In this document: positions 43,477 through 54,933 of the stretch, in pieces
Layout: each line of letters begins with the position of its first letter
Position numbering within the stretch: the stretch's first letter is position 1
Source: Cristatella mucedo
Lineage: Eukaryota > Bryozoa > Phylactolaemata > Cristatellidae
NCBI GenBank assembly: GCA_009760855.2
Contig: WPIO01000007.1
Location: 9,929,501 to 9,993,500, forward strand
DNA: 64,000 nucleotides
Direction: 5' to 3'
Notes under the pieces: model-generated
Database searches by the model: none
The model's input: the letters and a program-made list of their open reading frames with translations, nothing else
Told to the model about the DNA's origin: nothing
Position numbers and translations under genes: made by a program

Positions 43477-44731
43477 GTAATTGAGCGGAGCGAACGGCGG
43501 CACCGTTCGTGGCAGCTCGTGAGAGACAGCGCTGCAGCGTGTCGGCGGCCTGCTCTTGCGCTACGCCTTGTCTGCCGCCGGCTTCCTCACTCTTTTCGAA
43601 CCGGCTGGTTTGCCCCGTTTGCGTGTGTGCGCAGTGCTCACCATGCTCAGTCGAGCCTGTCCAGGAGCGTGTGCCCTTGGATGAGGTTCGAGTGCCACAC
43701 GCATGCATGCACGCACGCAGCCCGAGCTCTTGCGTTGCCGTCTGCATGAAGTAGCTTGCCCAAGAGTGCATCCTGCTCGCTCGACCAGTCAGGTTTTAGG
43801 AGCAATCGCTCGGCGCTTGCTCGCTCGCTCGCCTTTTGTCAAGTCTCCTGTCGAGGCCCGCTTTGCTAGCTCGGCCGCCGCTGTGCTTGCTTGGTGCCGA
43901 CTTGGTGGAGGATGGAGGAGAGGGGCTTCACTGTTTGAACTTGTTTGAAAAAAGCCGTTACCTAGCTCGTTTGCGTGACGTCCACACGCATCGAGGCAGG
44001 CTTGCATCCTCGATCTTCGTGGCCGACCGACCCTAGCCCCAAGAGCTCGTGGCCAGACCCTACCCGATTGGTGAGGCCGCCGTTCGGCGATGGCCGTGTA
44101 GTGTTCGGGCACCCATTCAACGGCTGCTGCTTTCTGCTTCCTTCTTTTTTGGAGATGCTAAACCGGTAGTTCGCTTCCGGAACTTCACAGAATCACCTAT
44201 ACAGTCTAGGAGTGCTATCGGGTGACTGAAACAAGTGATGTGAATTCCCCGATTAGCTCACTGGTCAGAAACAAGCTGTTTGGAAGAGCTTAGCGCAGTG
44301 GTTTCAGGGCTTCGTATGCAATAACAAGGTGAAGAACTGTAGAGCTAGTTGAGTCTATGGTGAAGAACTATTGCACAGTGGGCTTCGGGGTGTCTTTTCA
44401 AAGTCCATATCTTTGGTGCCATTTTCAGGCATTCAAGGAGGCCGTTGATGCTAACTCGTATAAGTGCTTCCACCAGGATTTACTGGACTTTAAACATAGC
44501 TAAAAAGGACAGTATACCAAGAGCATGCTGTGAGACTAGATTTTAGGGCCTCCTATCTATGATTTGTAAGTGTCTCAAATATTCATTGGTATTGCATTCA
44601 TTTGGGCTGTATCGAATGTACTTTTAAAAACCTGGTCATTGCTGCACCATCTGTGTGCCGTGTATGCACAATATAGTTTCCCTTAGAAGTGAGTTTAGAT
44701 GCTAGACTAATTTATTTCTGGACTCTTGCAG
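43477..44731. other. Putative last SERCA intron
   Basis: GC-rich in its first part. Many long shadow ORFs exist on both strands because of composition. None is recognised. Confidence 0.45.
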
Positions 44732-44805
44732 TGCTGTTGCCAGAGCTGTCCAGTAGTGTAAAAGAAGCTACTGCCACATCTCTGCCGGGCATCGGTGATT
44801 CTTGA
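44732..44805 (+). CDS. Candidate terminal SERCA exon (C-terminal tail)
   Basis: The acceptor TTTATTTCTGGACTCTTGCAG is strong. The first two bases complete the codon left open at 43476, and the frame then reads LLPELSSSVKEATATSLPGI, ending GDS and TGA at 44803-44805. SERCA tails after TM10 are short and poorly conserved, and often alternatively spliced, so homology cannot confirm this. It is the nearest in-phase exon with a good acceptor, but a different or additional last exon further downstream is possible. Confidence 0.45.
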
Positions 44806-46864
44806 TGCTGTCGAAAGCAGAGCTTCTGTCAGTTATGCAACTATTGCAAATAGTTTTTGAGAGTGCTTCGATTTTTTGTGCATCGGGAAAAGTTTGGATA
44901 AAACCTACACATGTAACTACTCAATTTCTATTGTATCTGAATTTGCTTCTTGCACATCTTCAGCCGCCTGTTACTGCTAATTATACGATAGCTATTTTCC
45001 TCGACGGCTTCCCCTCAGCAGTGCATTGCAGTTGTGCTGCATTGCATGAGAAAATGCTGGCTTTGTATCGAGCCGTACTCTGGCTGAGTGCTCTCTATAG
45101 AAAGCTCTCTTGAGTAGTGCTGACTTGGCTCTCGTGGCTTGTGCAATCGCACACGAATACACACCACACTGGGTCACCTACGTTGAAAAACAGGAAGTGC
45201 ACTTGTTCTGAATCCTGGAGGAACCGCTGGACGCTAAGTGTGTAAACCGTACCCTGCGAATTTAGCTCACATTATCCTGATGCACTAGGTTTTGTTAAAG
45301 GGATTGTGTGACCCTGGGCCGGTTTTGCACTCATCTTGGCTTGGCTTATCTCCACCTTCCTCAGTCAAGAGTCTTACTTTTAAAAAACACTTGTACAGTC
45401 TGAGGTAATTGTAGTTCTGCTGTCGGCTGCTTTCCCCGGAAACTACTGCCTCGTGCAAACTGCGAGATGGTACTCACACCCACAGGCCTCGCCACTCACG
45501 TAGTACTGCATTAGGAGTCTACAGCTGAAGAAGCTGACAGACTGCAGCCGAGGAAAAGCTTGCTCTGGCAGCCAGCTGCGACGCTCTTCGTGTATTGAGC
45601 TCTTTAAACTCAGCTCAAGGGCCTCGAGGCTTCTGTGTCGGCACAGTTATCGTTCCAAAGGAGGTATCCACTGGGTCCTGATGCCGTTGTACTGACAAGG
45701 AAAGAACGAGCCTGGCTGCAATATGGCATGCCCCTTAAGATCCCTTGGAGAAGCAGCGTGGCACTGCCGTGTCAGATTTGCAGCTTAGTTAACTCTTTCA
45801 GACCCATTCGACTGATGTACCCATCTTACGGTGCTAGCCAGCAAAGTGGAAAGAAAGTTTGCTGTCGTGTTGATTTTTGACTCGTCGTCACGGGAAAGCT
45901 TAGGTTTGCTACCGTAGTAGCAAACTCGAATAGTGATGCCAAAACCATCCTTCGTGGAATTGATTAAAAGTTAGTTTTATGTCGACTTCTTTGGGTAGAT
46001 TCATCTAGTTTCTGGCAAGCTGAGGCATATTGGCAGGCTGGAATGTTAAAACTCCTTCGTGTTCACCTTCGCTCAGGCCACGCCAGTGTACACTGGTCTG
46101 GATCCTAAGCTGTGTCGTTTATTTATTATCTGGCTAGATGGTATTACCACAAAGCGATGCATGCTGAGCTCTTGTTGTCATTTCGTCGCTTCGCGTTTAA
46201 TTGTAGCTGACTTTGTTGACGAGAAGCAGACGTATAAAAAGAAGACTAACTAGGATCGAAGTCGTGCCTAATGGTACGCGATGAGGGTCTACCGTACAAG
46301 GAACCAACAGAGGGCGAGGCGACGCCTGTGCAGCGGCTAAACTGGCCGATTCCCGCGCAAAGTCACCTCGGATAGGGTTCTCCGGTGATCCAGGAAATCC
46401 CATCACTCTTCCAGGAAATCCCTTCCCTCTTCCGGCATGCTGAAGCCTTTGGTATTCAAGGGCGTCTTGCATTTGTCAGGTCGTGACATGCGGTTTGTTC
46501 TCGTAGTATGGTCGTGAGGTGATTGCGGTGTTACTTTCACTCTCCTTTTGAAAACGACTTTTGGTAGCCTAGTGAGTGCGTGCAGCCGAGTGTCCTGCTC
46601 CCAACTTCTCTTATGCAAAGCTCGTCGATGCTGCACTCGGTGGAACTCAGTGAAGGGTGGATGCCATATGGATAGTTGTAGCACTGGTCGAAAGGTTCTC
46701 AAGATCACGTTTGTGGTCCTTCAATGGATAAGGTATTGTCGAATAAAGTGTTATCGGCATACTGTTTTAACGAGTGATCATGACAAGGCGCTCCATGTAC
46801 ATTCATCATGTCGGTGTATGCACAGCCCCACTTAGTTCAAGCATCAGCTTTTGATGGGGCTGTG
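44806..46864. other. 3' flank of SERCA, nothing recognised
   Basis: No gene, exon or repeat could be supported. Confidence 0.4.
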
Positions 46865-46866
46865 TT

Positions 46867-46944
46867 CTTTGCAGCAAATGTAAAGTGTCTCGAAAGAGAT
46901 TCGGCTCCTTGAGGGTGCTATACAAATGTATTATTATTATTATT
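46867..46944 (+). repeat. Solo LINE family 1 tail
   Basis: TTTGCAGCAAATGTAAAGTG, hairpin with mismatches, ATT run. Immediately after it (about 46985-47330) a decayed antisense family 3 LINE-like tail begins with CAGCACCACAAGAGAAGC. Confidence 0.75.
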
Positions 46945-47837
46945 TGGTTGAGTTAGGCCCAATGGCTTGTCTTTCTAGAATGATGAAAATGATACAACAT
47001 GTATACAGCACCACAAGAGAAGCAAATCTCTGTCTGTGCACCTTTGACATGCTGAGATGGTACTGCCTAGCTGTAAGTAAAGACGATTAAACAAGGGTGA
47101 CGATTATGGTGGCAATGTGGTATAGGTGATGATACTAACTAAGTGGAAGTGGCGATTACAAGTGACCAGCTCATTTTCAGATACTGCATTGGTAGATTTC
47201 AGCAGTGGCATTGGCAAGTGGCCATGGTGGCCATAAGCATTCAGGCACAAGACCCAACGTGTCACCACAGAAAGTGCAACTCTGTCCGTCATAGGGTACT
47301 TGAAGTTACGGCAGAACATGGGATCGCCATAAATGCGTAGGTATGGTATACATCATACATCATCACATGTACTCTCAGTCGCAAAAAATTCTCCACGCAG
47401 TATGACTAAAGCTGCTGTTGCTGCAATTCCATTCGGGCAATAAGACTGTTTCCTACTATGCTAGACATGCTAAAGTTACTAGCAGCATGTGAAATTATTT
47501 TACAGCCCAAAAATAAACACTTGCTGTAGGCGTGAATGTGTTTAATGTGGCGGCTTCCAATCACGATTCTTTGTGATACCTCTTTTTTGGCCAGGCATTG
47601 AGATCGCCAGCAGAATTCGGCTCTTCTGCTGTAGCTTATTGGACAATGCCTGAGTTTTACTGAAAAGCTCGGCTACTGATGTAGGTCGAAAGCCTGCCTC
47701 AGGTCACTAGTAGAGGCCTAGCGTCGTAGGAAACCCTCGAATTATCCAAATGGAATTGCAGTCACAGCTGCTTTGGCCATGCTTCGAGGATTATTGTGGG
47801 CTAAGTGTACATATGCGTACATTATACGTATATTCTC

Positions 47838-47838
47838 C

Positions 47839-47903
<65 letters not shown>
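47838..47903. repeat. (GATA)n microsatellite
   Basis: About 16 near-perfect GATA units. Confidence 0.96.
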
Positions 47904-48544
47904 GCTGGATAGAGAAAGAAAGGTGGGCGGAAGCAATGGACAAATTAAATCTCATATTAGAAATCCGGGAACTTCCACTTTCCTTGATGCAGTCCATCTA
48001 TTGTCCTTTTCGAGCTCGAGTCAAGTCAGCCTCGGTATCGGTGTGATTGTTCAACCACAAGCAGCTACGCCAGTAAACTCGTGCTATTGGACACTCCTAT
48101 GCGGCACTTGTTTTTTTCTTATTCTTGCAATGTAATCAAAAGAAACTTTTTCCCATTTCATCGAGGTTATATGGCTATCTTTCCTAATCGATGCCCGATT
48201 TCGCATGGAAATGGTGCACCCACTGCACCTGAATAAATTCGTCTGCGTACTGGCCTTCAAACGAGAAGAAATGGCATTCATACATAGTCTGCATTCGATG
48301 TTACCTGATTCAAATTCCACAGTGAGCCCACCATTAATTACACACAGATTTATGGCTAAGTAAAACACCTCCACGACCATTTCAATAGCAAATGTTCCTA
48401 AACAATGACTCCAGAGCTGGCAGCTCGAGGTTACATGACCTTCGTCATCTGCTTGTTAGCCCGCTACGGCTTTTTCGCAAATGACCAGGATCATCTTTGT
48501 GTACCTCTCCATTGTTACTCGTATGCCCTGCTTTTTGAGGAGCA
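47904..48544. other. Intergenic, nothing recognised
   Basis: No gene or matched repeat is seen. Confidence 0.4.
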
Positions 48545-48547
48545 CTG

Positions 48548-48850
48548 ATAGTGCAAAACTTTGCTGGCAGGCTTGTCTGTCGCGAGCAATGCCACAGCCA
48601 CCGCCTCGTCGATTCTCTCCACTCTGCATCACATCGATTCTCTCCACTCTACATCACATCGATTCTCTCCACTCTGCACTTGTTCCACGTGAAAACCTTC
48701 ATCGTCCTCGAGGAATTGCTCGCTTACGTTCTAGTAGCTACAGTGTCTTGTTGCCACTTGACTGTCAGAAGGGGGCTGGATATCAAGAATGAAAATGAGA
48801 GTCATCTCCTGCAGCTGGAGCTCATCCTCAATCTCTACCAGCAATGCAGT
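48548..48850 (+). repeat. Old LINE family 1 fragment with internal tandem repeat
   Basis: GTGCAAAACTTTGCTGGCAG and GCTTGTCTGTCGCGAGCAAT correspond to the RT C-terminal region of family 1. At 48608-48680 a 27-bp unit (core TCGATTCTCTCCACTCTGC) is repeated about three times. Confidence 0.6.
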
Positions 48851-49670
48851 GTCCTAGGAGCATGAGTAGCCCCTAAGAGTGGCTGCTATGGTGACAATAT
48901 GTGCAGTCTTCAACCCGATCTTGAAGGCTTGCAAGCCTCACCATGTGTGCTCTTGTAAAGAGTGCCAGAGCATAGCAGCTCGGTGGGCAAACAGCACAAC
49001 TCGAGCCGGCTGACCGGAACGGTTATTCTGTTGCTTGACCGTAAGTTCCTGCTCGGTGTTAGCTTTTGCCTGTTAGCATCCTAAGGAAGCAGTGTGCTCG
49101 ATTTCAACTAAATGTTTTTGTTGAAAAATCGGGCAGCCCAGTTTGAAAGATAGCGGATTGGGCAGCCGGCCAAGGTCTAAGTTCCGCATACGGGTTCGCT
49201 CAAATCACACAGTTCGCACAGCATGTGGAGAGCATTCACATACATATAGGTAAAATTGGTCTGTCAAAATGGCTTCATTTTTATTCCCATCTTTCTTCAG
49301 CCCCGTGCCCCTTTCAAGGTAATACGCAGCTTGCCACTTCGTCCAGTTCGCTATGCGGCCTCTCTCCCCACGCCCAGGCCAGCCCCCTCCCCTCTCCCCC
49401 GCCCCCGCCCCCGCCAGCCGGCTCATAAGCCCTTTAGAGTTCTTGAATCATAATACTCATGTGACCAGACCCTTAAGCACCCTTACAAGTTCACATTTCT
49501 TTTAAGTTTCAACACATGCTTAATGTAACATTTTCCCAGCAGGCAAATTATACAGATTTCTACACATTAAGCAAGTTAAGTTCTGTGGCTGAAAATTAAT
49601 TTGTTAAATATAGTTGTATGCTGTCTTATTTACGACGATATACCGATCGATCCCAATAATAAGCCACTTG
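48851..49670. other. Intergenic, nothing recognised
   Basis: Contains a C-rich stretch at 49370-49420. No gene is recognised. Confidence 0.4.
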
Positions 49671-49671
49671 G

Positions 49672-50432
49672 CCAATGCAGATGATAATGAATATGGCTGC
49701 AAGGTTTGTGTCCAAATCCCGGAGATTTGACCAAGTGTCTCCTTTGCTGAAGGAGCTTCGATAGCTTCCGGTTGAAATATATAATATATAATTCATCTGT
49801 ATAGCACCCCAACAGAACTTAGTCTCTATTCAGGCGTTTCACATACGTCATGTGGCTCGACTCCGCGACCTCGGTCATCGTATTCGTTCACCTTGACTTT
49901 GGCTGAGGCGGGCACCTTAGACCACTGGTCCAAGCTGGACACAGATTAAAGTCGTTACACTGACCAACAACGTCCCCCTTCCCCATGGTTTGGCTCTTTC
50001 GTACCTAGCTGAAATGCGGCACATGTTTCAGCCTCCTCGTGCCCTCAGTTCCTGCATGGATAATAAATTAGCTATTCCATTCCTCCGCTTAAAGACCGCT
50101 GGCGACAGAAGCTCTTACTTTGCAGGTCGTAAGGTGCCGAACTCATTTCCATAATTCTTACGCAAAGAAATCTATTATCCTCCTGTCGACTGTTACGCAG
50201 CCTATCCAGCCGTCCTGAGCTGCTACTTCCATGCCACTCACTTCCTCGACTGCCCTCCTAACTCAAGCCTACTTCTTGCTTTCTCTTTGTTGCAAGAGGT
50301 GGAGTCTGCTGGCTACCGCACCGTACCGAAAGCCACTTAGGCTTTTGAGTTTTGTGTAAAACTTTCTCTTGCATAACACACGCATAATCTTTGTGACCTT
50401 GTATAGTTACAGACCGCGATACAATGCAAGCT
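49672..50432 (+). repeat. LINE family 2 copy with nested tail
   Basis: Blocks ATGAATATGGCTGCAAGG, then LLKELR, then GCACATGTTTCAGCCTCCTC and the 3' end TATAGTTACAGACCGCGATA. A decayed antisense ATT-type tail (CTGTATAGCACCCCAACAGA) is inserted at about 49777-49850. Confidence 0.72.
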
Positions 50433-51734
50433 AGGTCATTTTCATTAGTTAGTCTGTAGTCCGTCACTGATGTCACGTTTTCATTATGTCCTAGGTGTGA
50501 GATTTATAGCAACACTACTAAGAAGGCACAGCAATGGTTTAGTGTCAGGAAAATGGGGAAAGAGAGAGAGAGAGACTATTTGCTAATTTACATATGTAGC
50601 TACATCATGCACCTTCATAGTTGAAATTGAACATTGAAACGCTAGAGAATCACTAGACTGTGAACTTAAGAGGGTTGTTCAAAGCATTTCAATCCAGCAG
50701 CGTGCGCTCTCCCTTTGCTGTTGCACTCAGTCACGACTGGTTATTCCGCTTTGACCAGCTGAGCTGGTATAAAGAAAAGCTGACAGAGTGAGCATGTCCG
50801 ACCAGAAGTCATGCTACGTCTGCCTTTGATAAGCAATGGACATGCGTACATATAATCTGCTCACGATTCTTCAAGGAGGCTAGCTAGATAGTTAGTGTAA
50901 ACTCTAAGCTTGGCATTCGATTGGGAGTGCTCTGAAGCATATCCGGTCGAGAAGCTACAGCCTCCTCAAATTGAGCCTTTATCGGGCGAAATAGTTCAAT
51001 ACTGTCTGGTGCATTTTCAGAATAGAAAGATGCTCCTTCAGCTTTGACGACATTGTGCTTCCATTGGTTTTGAGACAGGATTTCGTAACCTTTTTGGGCT
51101 TAATAGTTGCAACTGACTAAAATCGGACGAGAAGCACTAATATCTATGCATAACATTTGGTCGAAGCTCATAACATAAAAATCAAAAAGATACTTCCTGT
51201 GTATAAATCGAGTATGCAATCACTTTTTTCGAACTCAGTTTAGTTACATATCCTGCATAAAATATTGAGGTTAAATTTTTGTAAATGCTTCTATTTAAAG
51301 GCACCGAGACAACAGCTTTGTTTTTCAAGTGAGTATTCGGATTATTAATTTCTTTCAATGGAAGCAATTATATAAGAAAAAACATGACGATGACAACGAT
51401 TGTACGTCATGTAATCGTGTGCAGTAGCATCCCGTGCAATACTAAAAACTTTCCGGTTTTCTTGCGTAAACAAAGAGACATGCAAAACATTTGGTATCCC
51501 TACTAATTAAAGTGAGAAACTCCGTCCGTCTCTCCGTCACGCGGCAAGATGGTGACCAGTACTTCCGGGATTGACTTGTAGTAGACGTGTAATTCAGCTG
51601 TGTCTCGGCGAAGCGAGTCTCCCCAGGCAGTGAACTCTAGTATAATAACAAAACAAACTGACTAACAAAATAGAATGAATATACATATGAAGTTTAGTTT
51701 TACTTTTTTGGGGAAACCCAAAGGTCCATCCATG
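50433..51734. other. Intergenic with one orphan open stretch
   Basis: Apart from the protein-like frame at 50884-51099 nothing is recognised. At 51503-51560 a patch (CTACTAATTAAAGTGAGAAA followed by CCGTCCGTCTCTCCG) resembles the end of some dispersed DNA elements, without further support. Confidence 0.4.
50884..51099 (-). other. Orphan coding-like open stretch
   Basis: Open for 71 codons between stops. It reads AQKGYEILSQNQWKHNVVKA, then EGASFYSENAPDSIELFRPI, then KAQFEEAVASRPDMLQS. The composition is protein-like and unlike the random shadows around it. I do not recognise it. It has no ATG at its head, so it would have to be an exon or a fragment of a retrocopy. A possible acceptor (ATTAAG) lies at its left edge on the minus strand. 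Confidence 0.3.
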
Positions 51735-53060
51735 TAATGTATTGTAATGTATCTCCGTCTTTAACTCCACTAAGCCACAGAGACTATGTGGGTGTTACGC
51801 AGGAGAGTTTTGTATAGCGCACTCACAGCCTAAGCAGCTTTCGGTACGCATTCGGTAGCCAACAGACTTCGTCTCTCGCAACAAAGAGAAAGTGCTAAGC
51901 ATAGCAGAGTTAGGAGAGCAGTTGAGGTAGTGAGTAGCATAGAAGTAGCAGTTCAGGACCACTGAAAAAGATGTGCCATAGTCGGCAGCTGGAGAGTAGA
52001 TGTCGTTGCGTAAGAATTGTGGAAGCGAGTTCCACAGTCTAGGACCTGCAGAGTAAAGGTTTTCTGTTGCCAACGGTCTTTAAGCGGAAGAATGGAACAG
52101 CTAATTTATCGTCGGGCACGAGGAGGCTGAAACTGGTCCAGCAGTTTAGCTAGGTATGGAGGAGCCAAGTCGTAGAGGGCCTTGTGGGTCAGCGTAAGAA
52201 CTTTGCTCTGTATACGTTGATCAACTGGCATCCATCCTAGCTCTTTTATCAAAAGAGATATATGGTCAAACCTCTGGGATTTGAAAGCTAGCCTTGTAGC
52301 CATATTCGTAGCTATTTGCAGTGGCCTAGTTGTTTTTTTCGGTAGCCCATCCAAAAGGAATAGCAGTAATGAAGCCGAGACAGTACTAAAGAGCTAGTTA
52401 AATTTTTTGCAAGCCACCGTGGAAGACAACTCCTAATCTTAGATTGAGATCGGACGTGATGGCAAGCTGTAGAACCAGTCTTTTGAATGAAGCTATTAAA
52501 ATTTAGGTAGCTGTCGAAAACGACACCTACATTTCGAGCACGTGGGGATTTCCCACAACAGCATCACCTATTAGAAGAGCAAAGCCTTCTAATCCAGCCA
52601 CACGCTTAAGGCGTCTTATGAGCAGCAGTTCAGTTTTATCGCCATTTAGTTTCAAGAAATGTTCCAACATCCAAGATCGAATGTTGGAAAGGCGAGCATT
52701 CAGTTTATTAGTTGCTGCAGCAGATAATAATAATACACTGGATAAAGCACCCTCAGAGAACTTAATTTCTGCCTAGGCGCTTTAAATTTGCTGCAAAGGA
52801 AACATGATCGAATAGTGAGTGTTACCATGCTCGATAAACTACATGGTGGTTAGGGGTGACAAGCAAAGGGTTAGCATAAAAGCGTGGTTAGATTCCGACG
52901 GTCTGAATGACAAATACAGCTGAGTATCGTAAGCATAAAAGTGATATCCTAATCCACGGGCCTCAATCACTTTTCCCAGCGATTAAGTGTAAATGGAGAA
53001 TAGCAAGGGACCGAGGATGGACCCTTGAGGGAGGAAGAAGTATGGTCTCTGGATCTCCGG
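51735..53060 (-). mobile_element. LINE family 2, antisense, with nested family 1 tail
   Basis: Inverted tail GTAATGTATTGTAATGTATC, then on the minus strand FSLLRETKSVGYRMRTESCL (51795-52073) and SLLIKELGWMPVDQRIQSKV (52106-52354), then further RT parts to about 53060. A family 1 tail is inserted at 52724-52891. Many breaks. Confidence 0.85.
52724..52891 (-). repeat. LINE family 1 tail nested in LINE family 2
   Basis: (AAT)n, ACACTGGATAAAGCACCCTC, inverted hairpin and part of the 3' UTR. The family 2 sequence resumes at GATTCCGACGG. This shows family 1 moved after family 2. Confidence 0.82.
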
Positions 53061-53857
53061 ATGCGATTCTAGTATACTGGCAGAGGGTGAATGGTTAATC
53101 GGTACCGATTCCGACCGTCAGTACTACTAAGTCTCTTTGCGGACGAAAAAGAGTAAAGGGTATCATCGCTACGCATGTGAAATTTTACATATTAAAGCAT
53201 CTCGTGGAATACTAGAATTAATAATCAAATACTTTAACTCAACGAGTCAGTCGGGGCGATAGGTACTGTTGGCAAGTAGTTGTACTTGGTGAAAATCTTG
53301 CATTCGGATACCCTCCGTAAAGCTTAGTACCCGATATCTAAAAATAGTCATAAACTGGCCAAGTTCACATGATCTTGTAAAGCACTCAAATTCAATCCTT
53401 TTTTATTGATGCTAGCACTCGATCATGAGTAAGTATCAGCGGCATTGGTATCAAAAAATCTCTTTTTTAAGGTATGCCTACGTAATAGAAACACCTAAAA
53501 GGTAGGGTGCCACGCATCTTCGGGATGCAACATCTCTACTTTGGCTATGCTGCGTATATTATGGAAGTAATAAATTATTGACTAGTACTGCATATTGTTT
53601 TCTTCACACCTCTACGAAAGCCGGGAGTTTCTTCAATAGCCAGGGTTAAATCTTCTTACAGAGGGGCTTGTGTAGCGTAAAGAAAAGATATAGCACACGT
53701 AGCCACACTGCTTCGCTGGGCTATGACAACCCACAACCACAATACACGTCCATGTGTGTGTGTGTGTGTGTGTTCGCGCGCGAGTGCGTTCGTGCGCATG
53801 TGTGTGTTATATATGTAAAGCTAGCTTCAAGAGGCAAAATATTTCGCAATCAATAGC

Positions 53858-53892
<35 letters not shown>

Positions 53893-54884
53893 AAGTCTCT
53901 TCCCCCAAATTATCTGTGGAGCATCAGTCTCAAGGGCATGCGTGAGGCACCCACTGGCTTCTTGTAATGATTGTAATCCACCTCTGCAGCTCGGCCCTCA
54001 ACCGGCGAGCTGCTACGAGAGCGTGCAACGGATACAACGAATGTGTATAACGGCTTTGTACTAGGCTATTTGTATAAACGTGGTGTCATTTTCACTTTTA
54101 ACGAAAATTAACGCACTTTAAGTAACTGGGTACGAAGCCTCGAGACCTTAAGGCCGATAATGGTGAAACTGGCTGCCTAGAATAACATTTAATGAGTCGC
54201 AGAAGCTACAACTATTATAGCTATTTTCTTAAGAAATTTTCAATGTTCGTGGCTTCAGTAATAGGATTTAGCTGCTGACTCGCAAACTTGCTTTGGCTCA
54301 TTCGGAAGGGAGACGCGTAATTTGGCTCTCATAGTTGAAAATTTGAATCGAATTTGAGCAACTTAAACTGAAAAAATCTAATAGAAAGAAAATAGAAGTT
54401 GTAAACCTAAAATGCTTTGAATTTTGAAGAAATTTCATTCATAAACTTTCACCTTCGAAAATCTAATTATAATATCCCCACAATTTTCATGGTTCTTCTC
54501 TATTTGTGTCCCAAAATCAAAACCAATATTTTTGTACTTTGGAAATCAATCCAAATGCCAGCCCAAAAATATCTGATTTATTCCGTTTCTTTCCTGCAGT
54601 TAACTATCTAGCATCAGAAAATCTGAAAGTGTTGCAAATTATGAAGTCTCACGTTATTTTCTAGACGGTTGCTAGCAATCATGACGCACGAACCACTAAT
54701 CAAGAACTAAACTAACTCAATTCATCAGAAACACAATCCGGGATTTATTATGAACTGCCTACCTTTCACTCCCTCTACAGTCTGGTAGCCACTTCTGGAC
54801 TAGATAATAAGGTATGCAAAATTAAAATAAATAAGGCGGATCTGAAATGCCTTCGATTGTAGAGGAGCCTGCACACATGGTCTT
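53061..54884. other. Intergenic with simple repeats
   Basis: (TG)n at 53752-53772 and (GA)n at 53860-53889. No gene is recognised. Confidence 0.45.
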
Positions 54885-54933
54885 TATGACTTTGTGGAGT
54901 TACAGATGGAGATACATTACATTACATTACAGC
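54885..54933 (+). repeat. Solo LINE family 2 tail
   Basis: CTTTATGACTTTGTGGAGTT followed by ACAGATGGAGATACATTACA and repeats. Only the last 50 bp of the family are present. Confidence 0.8.

Noticed and set aside
43028-44169. Long overlapping ORFs on both strands in the GC-rich block after TM10
   Set aside because: Up to 190 codons, but Ala/Arg/Ser/His-rich on both strands at once, as expected from base composition. No motif.
46078-46110. Alternative terminal SERCA exon after the acceptor CTTCGCTCAG at 46077
   Set aside because: In phase it gives only a short stretch (HASVHWSGS and stop), with no resemblance to known tails. The 44732 candidate is nearer and longer.
51503-51560. Possible Helitron-like or MITE terminus (CTACTAATTAAAGTGAGAAA with CCGTCCGTC)
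   Set aside because: Only a loose resemblance. No second end, no hairpin/CTRR end and no other copy in the window.
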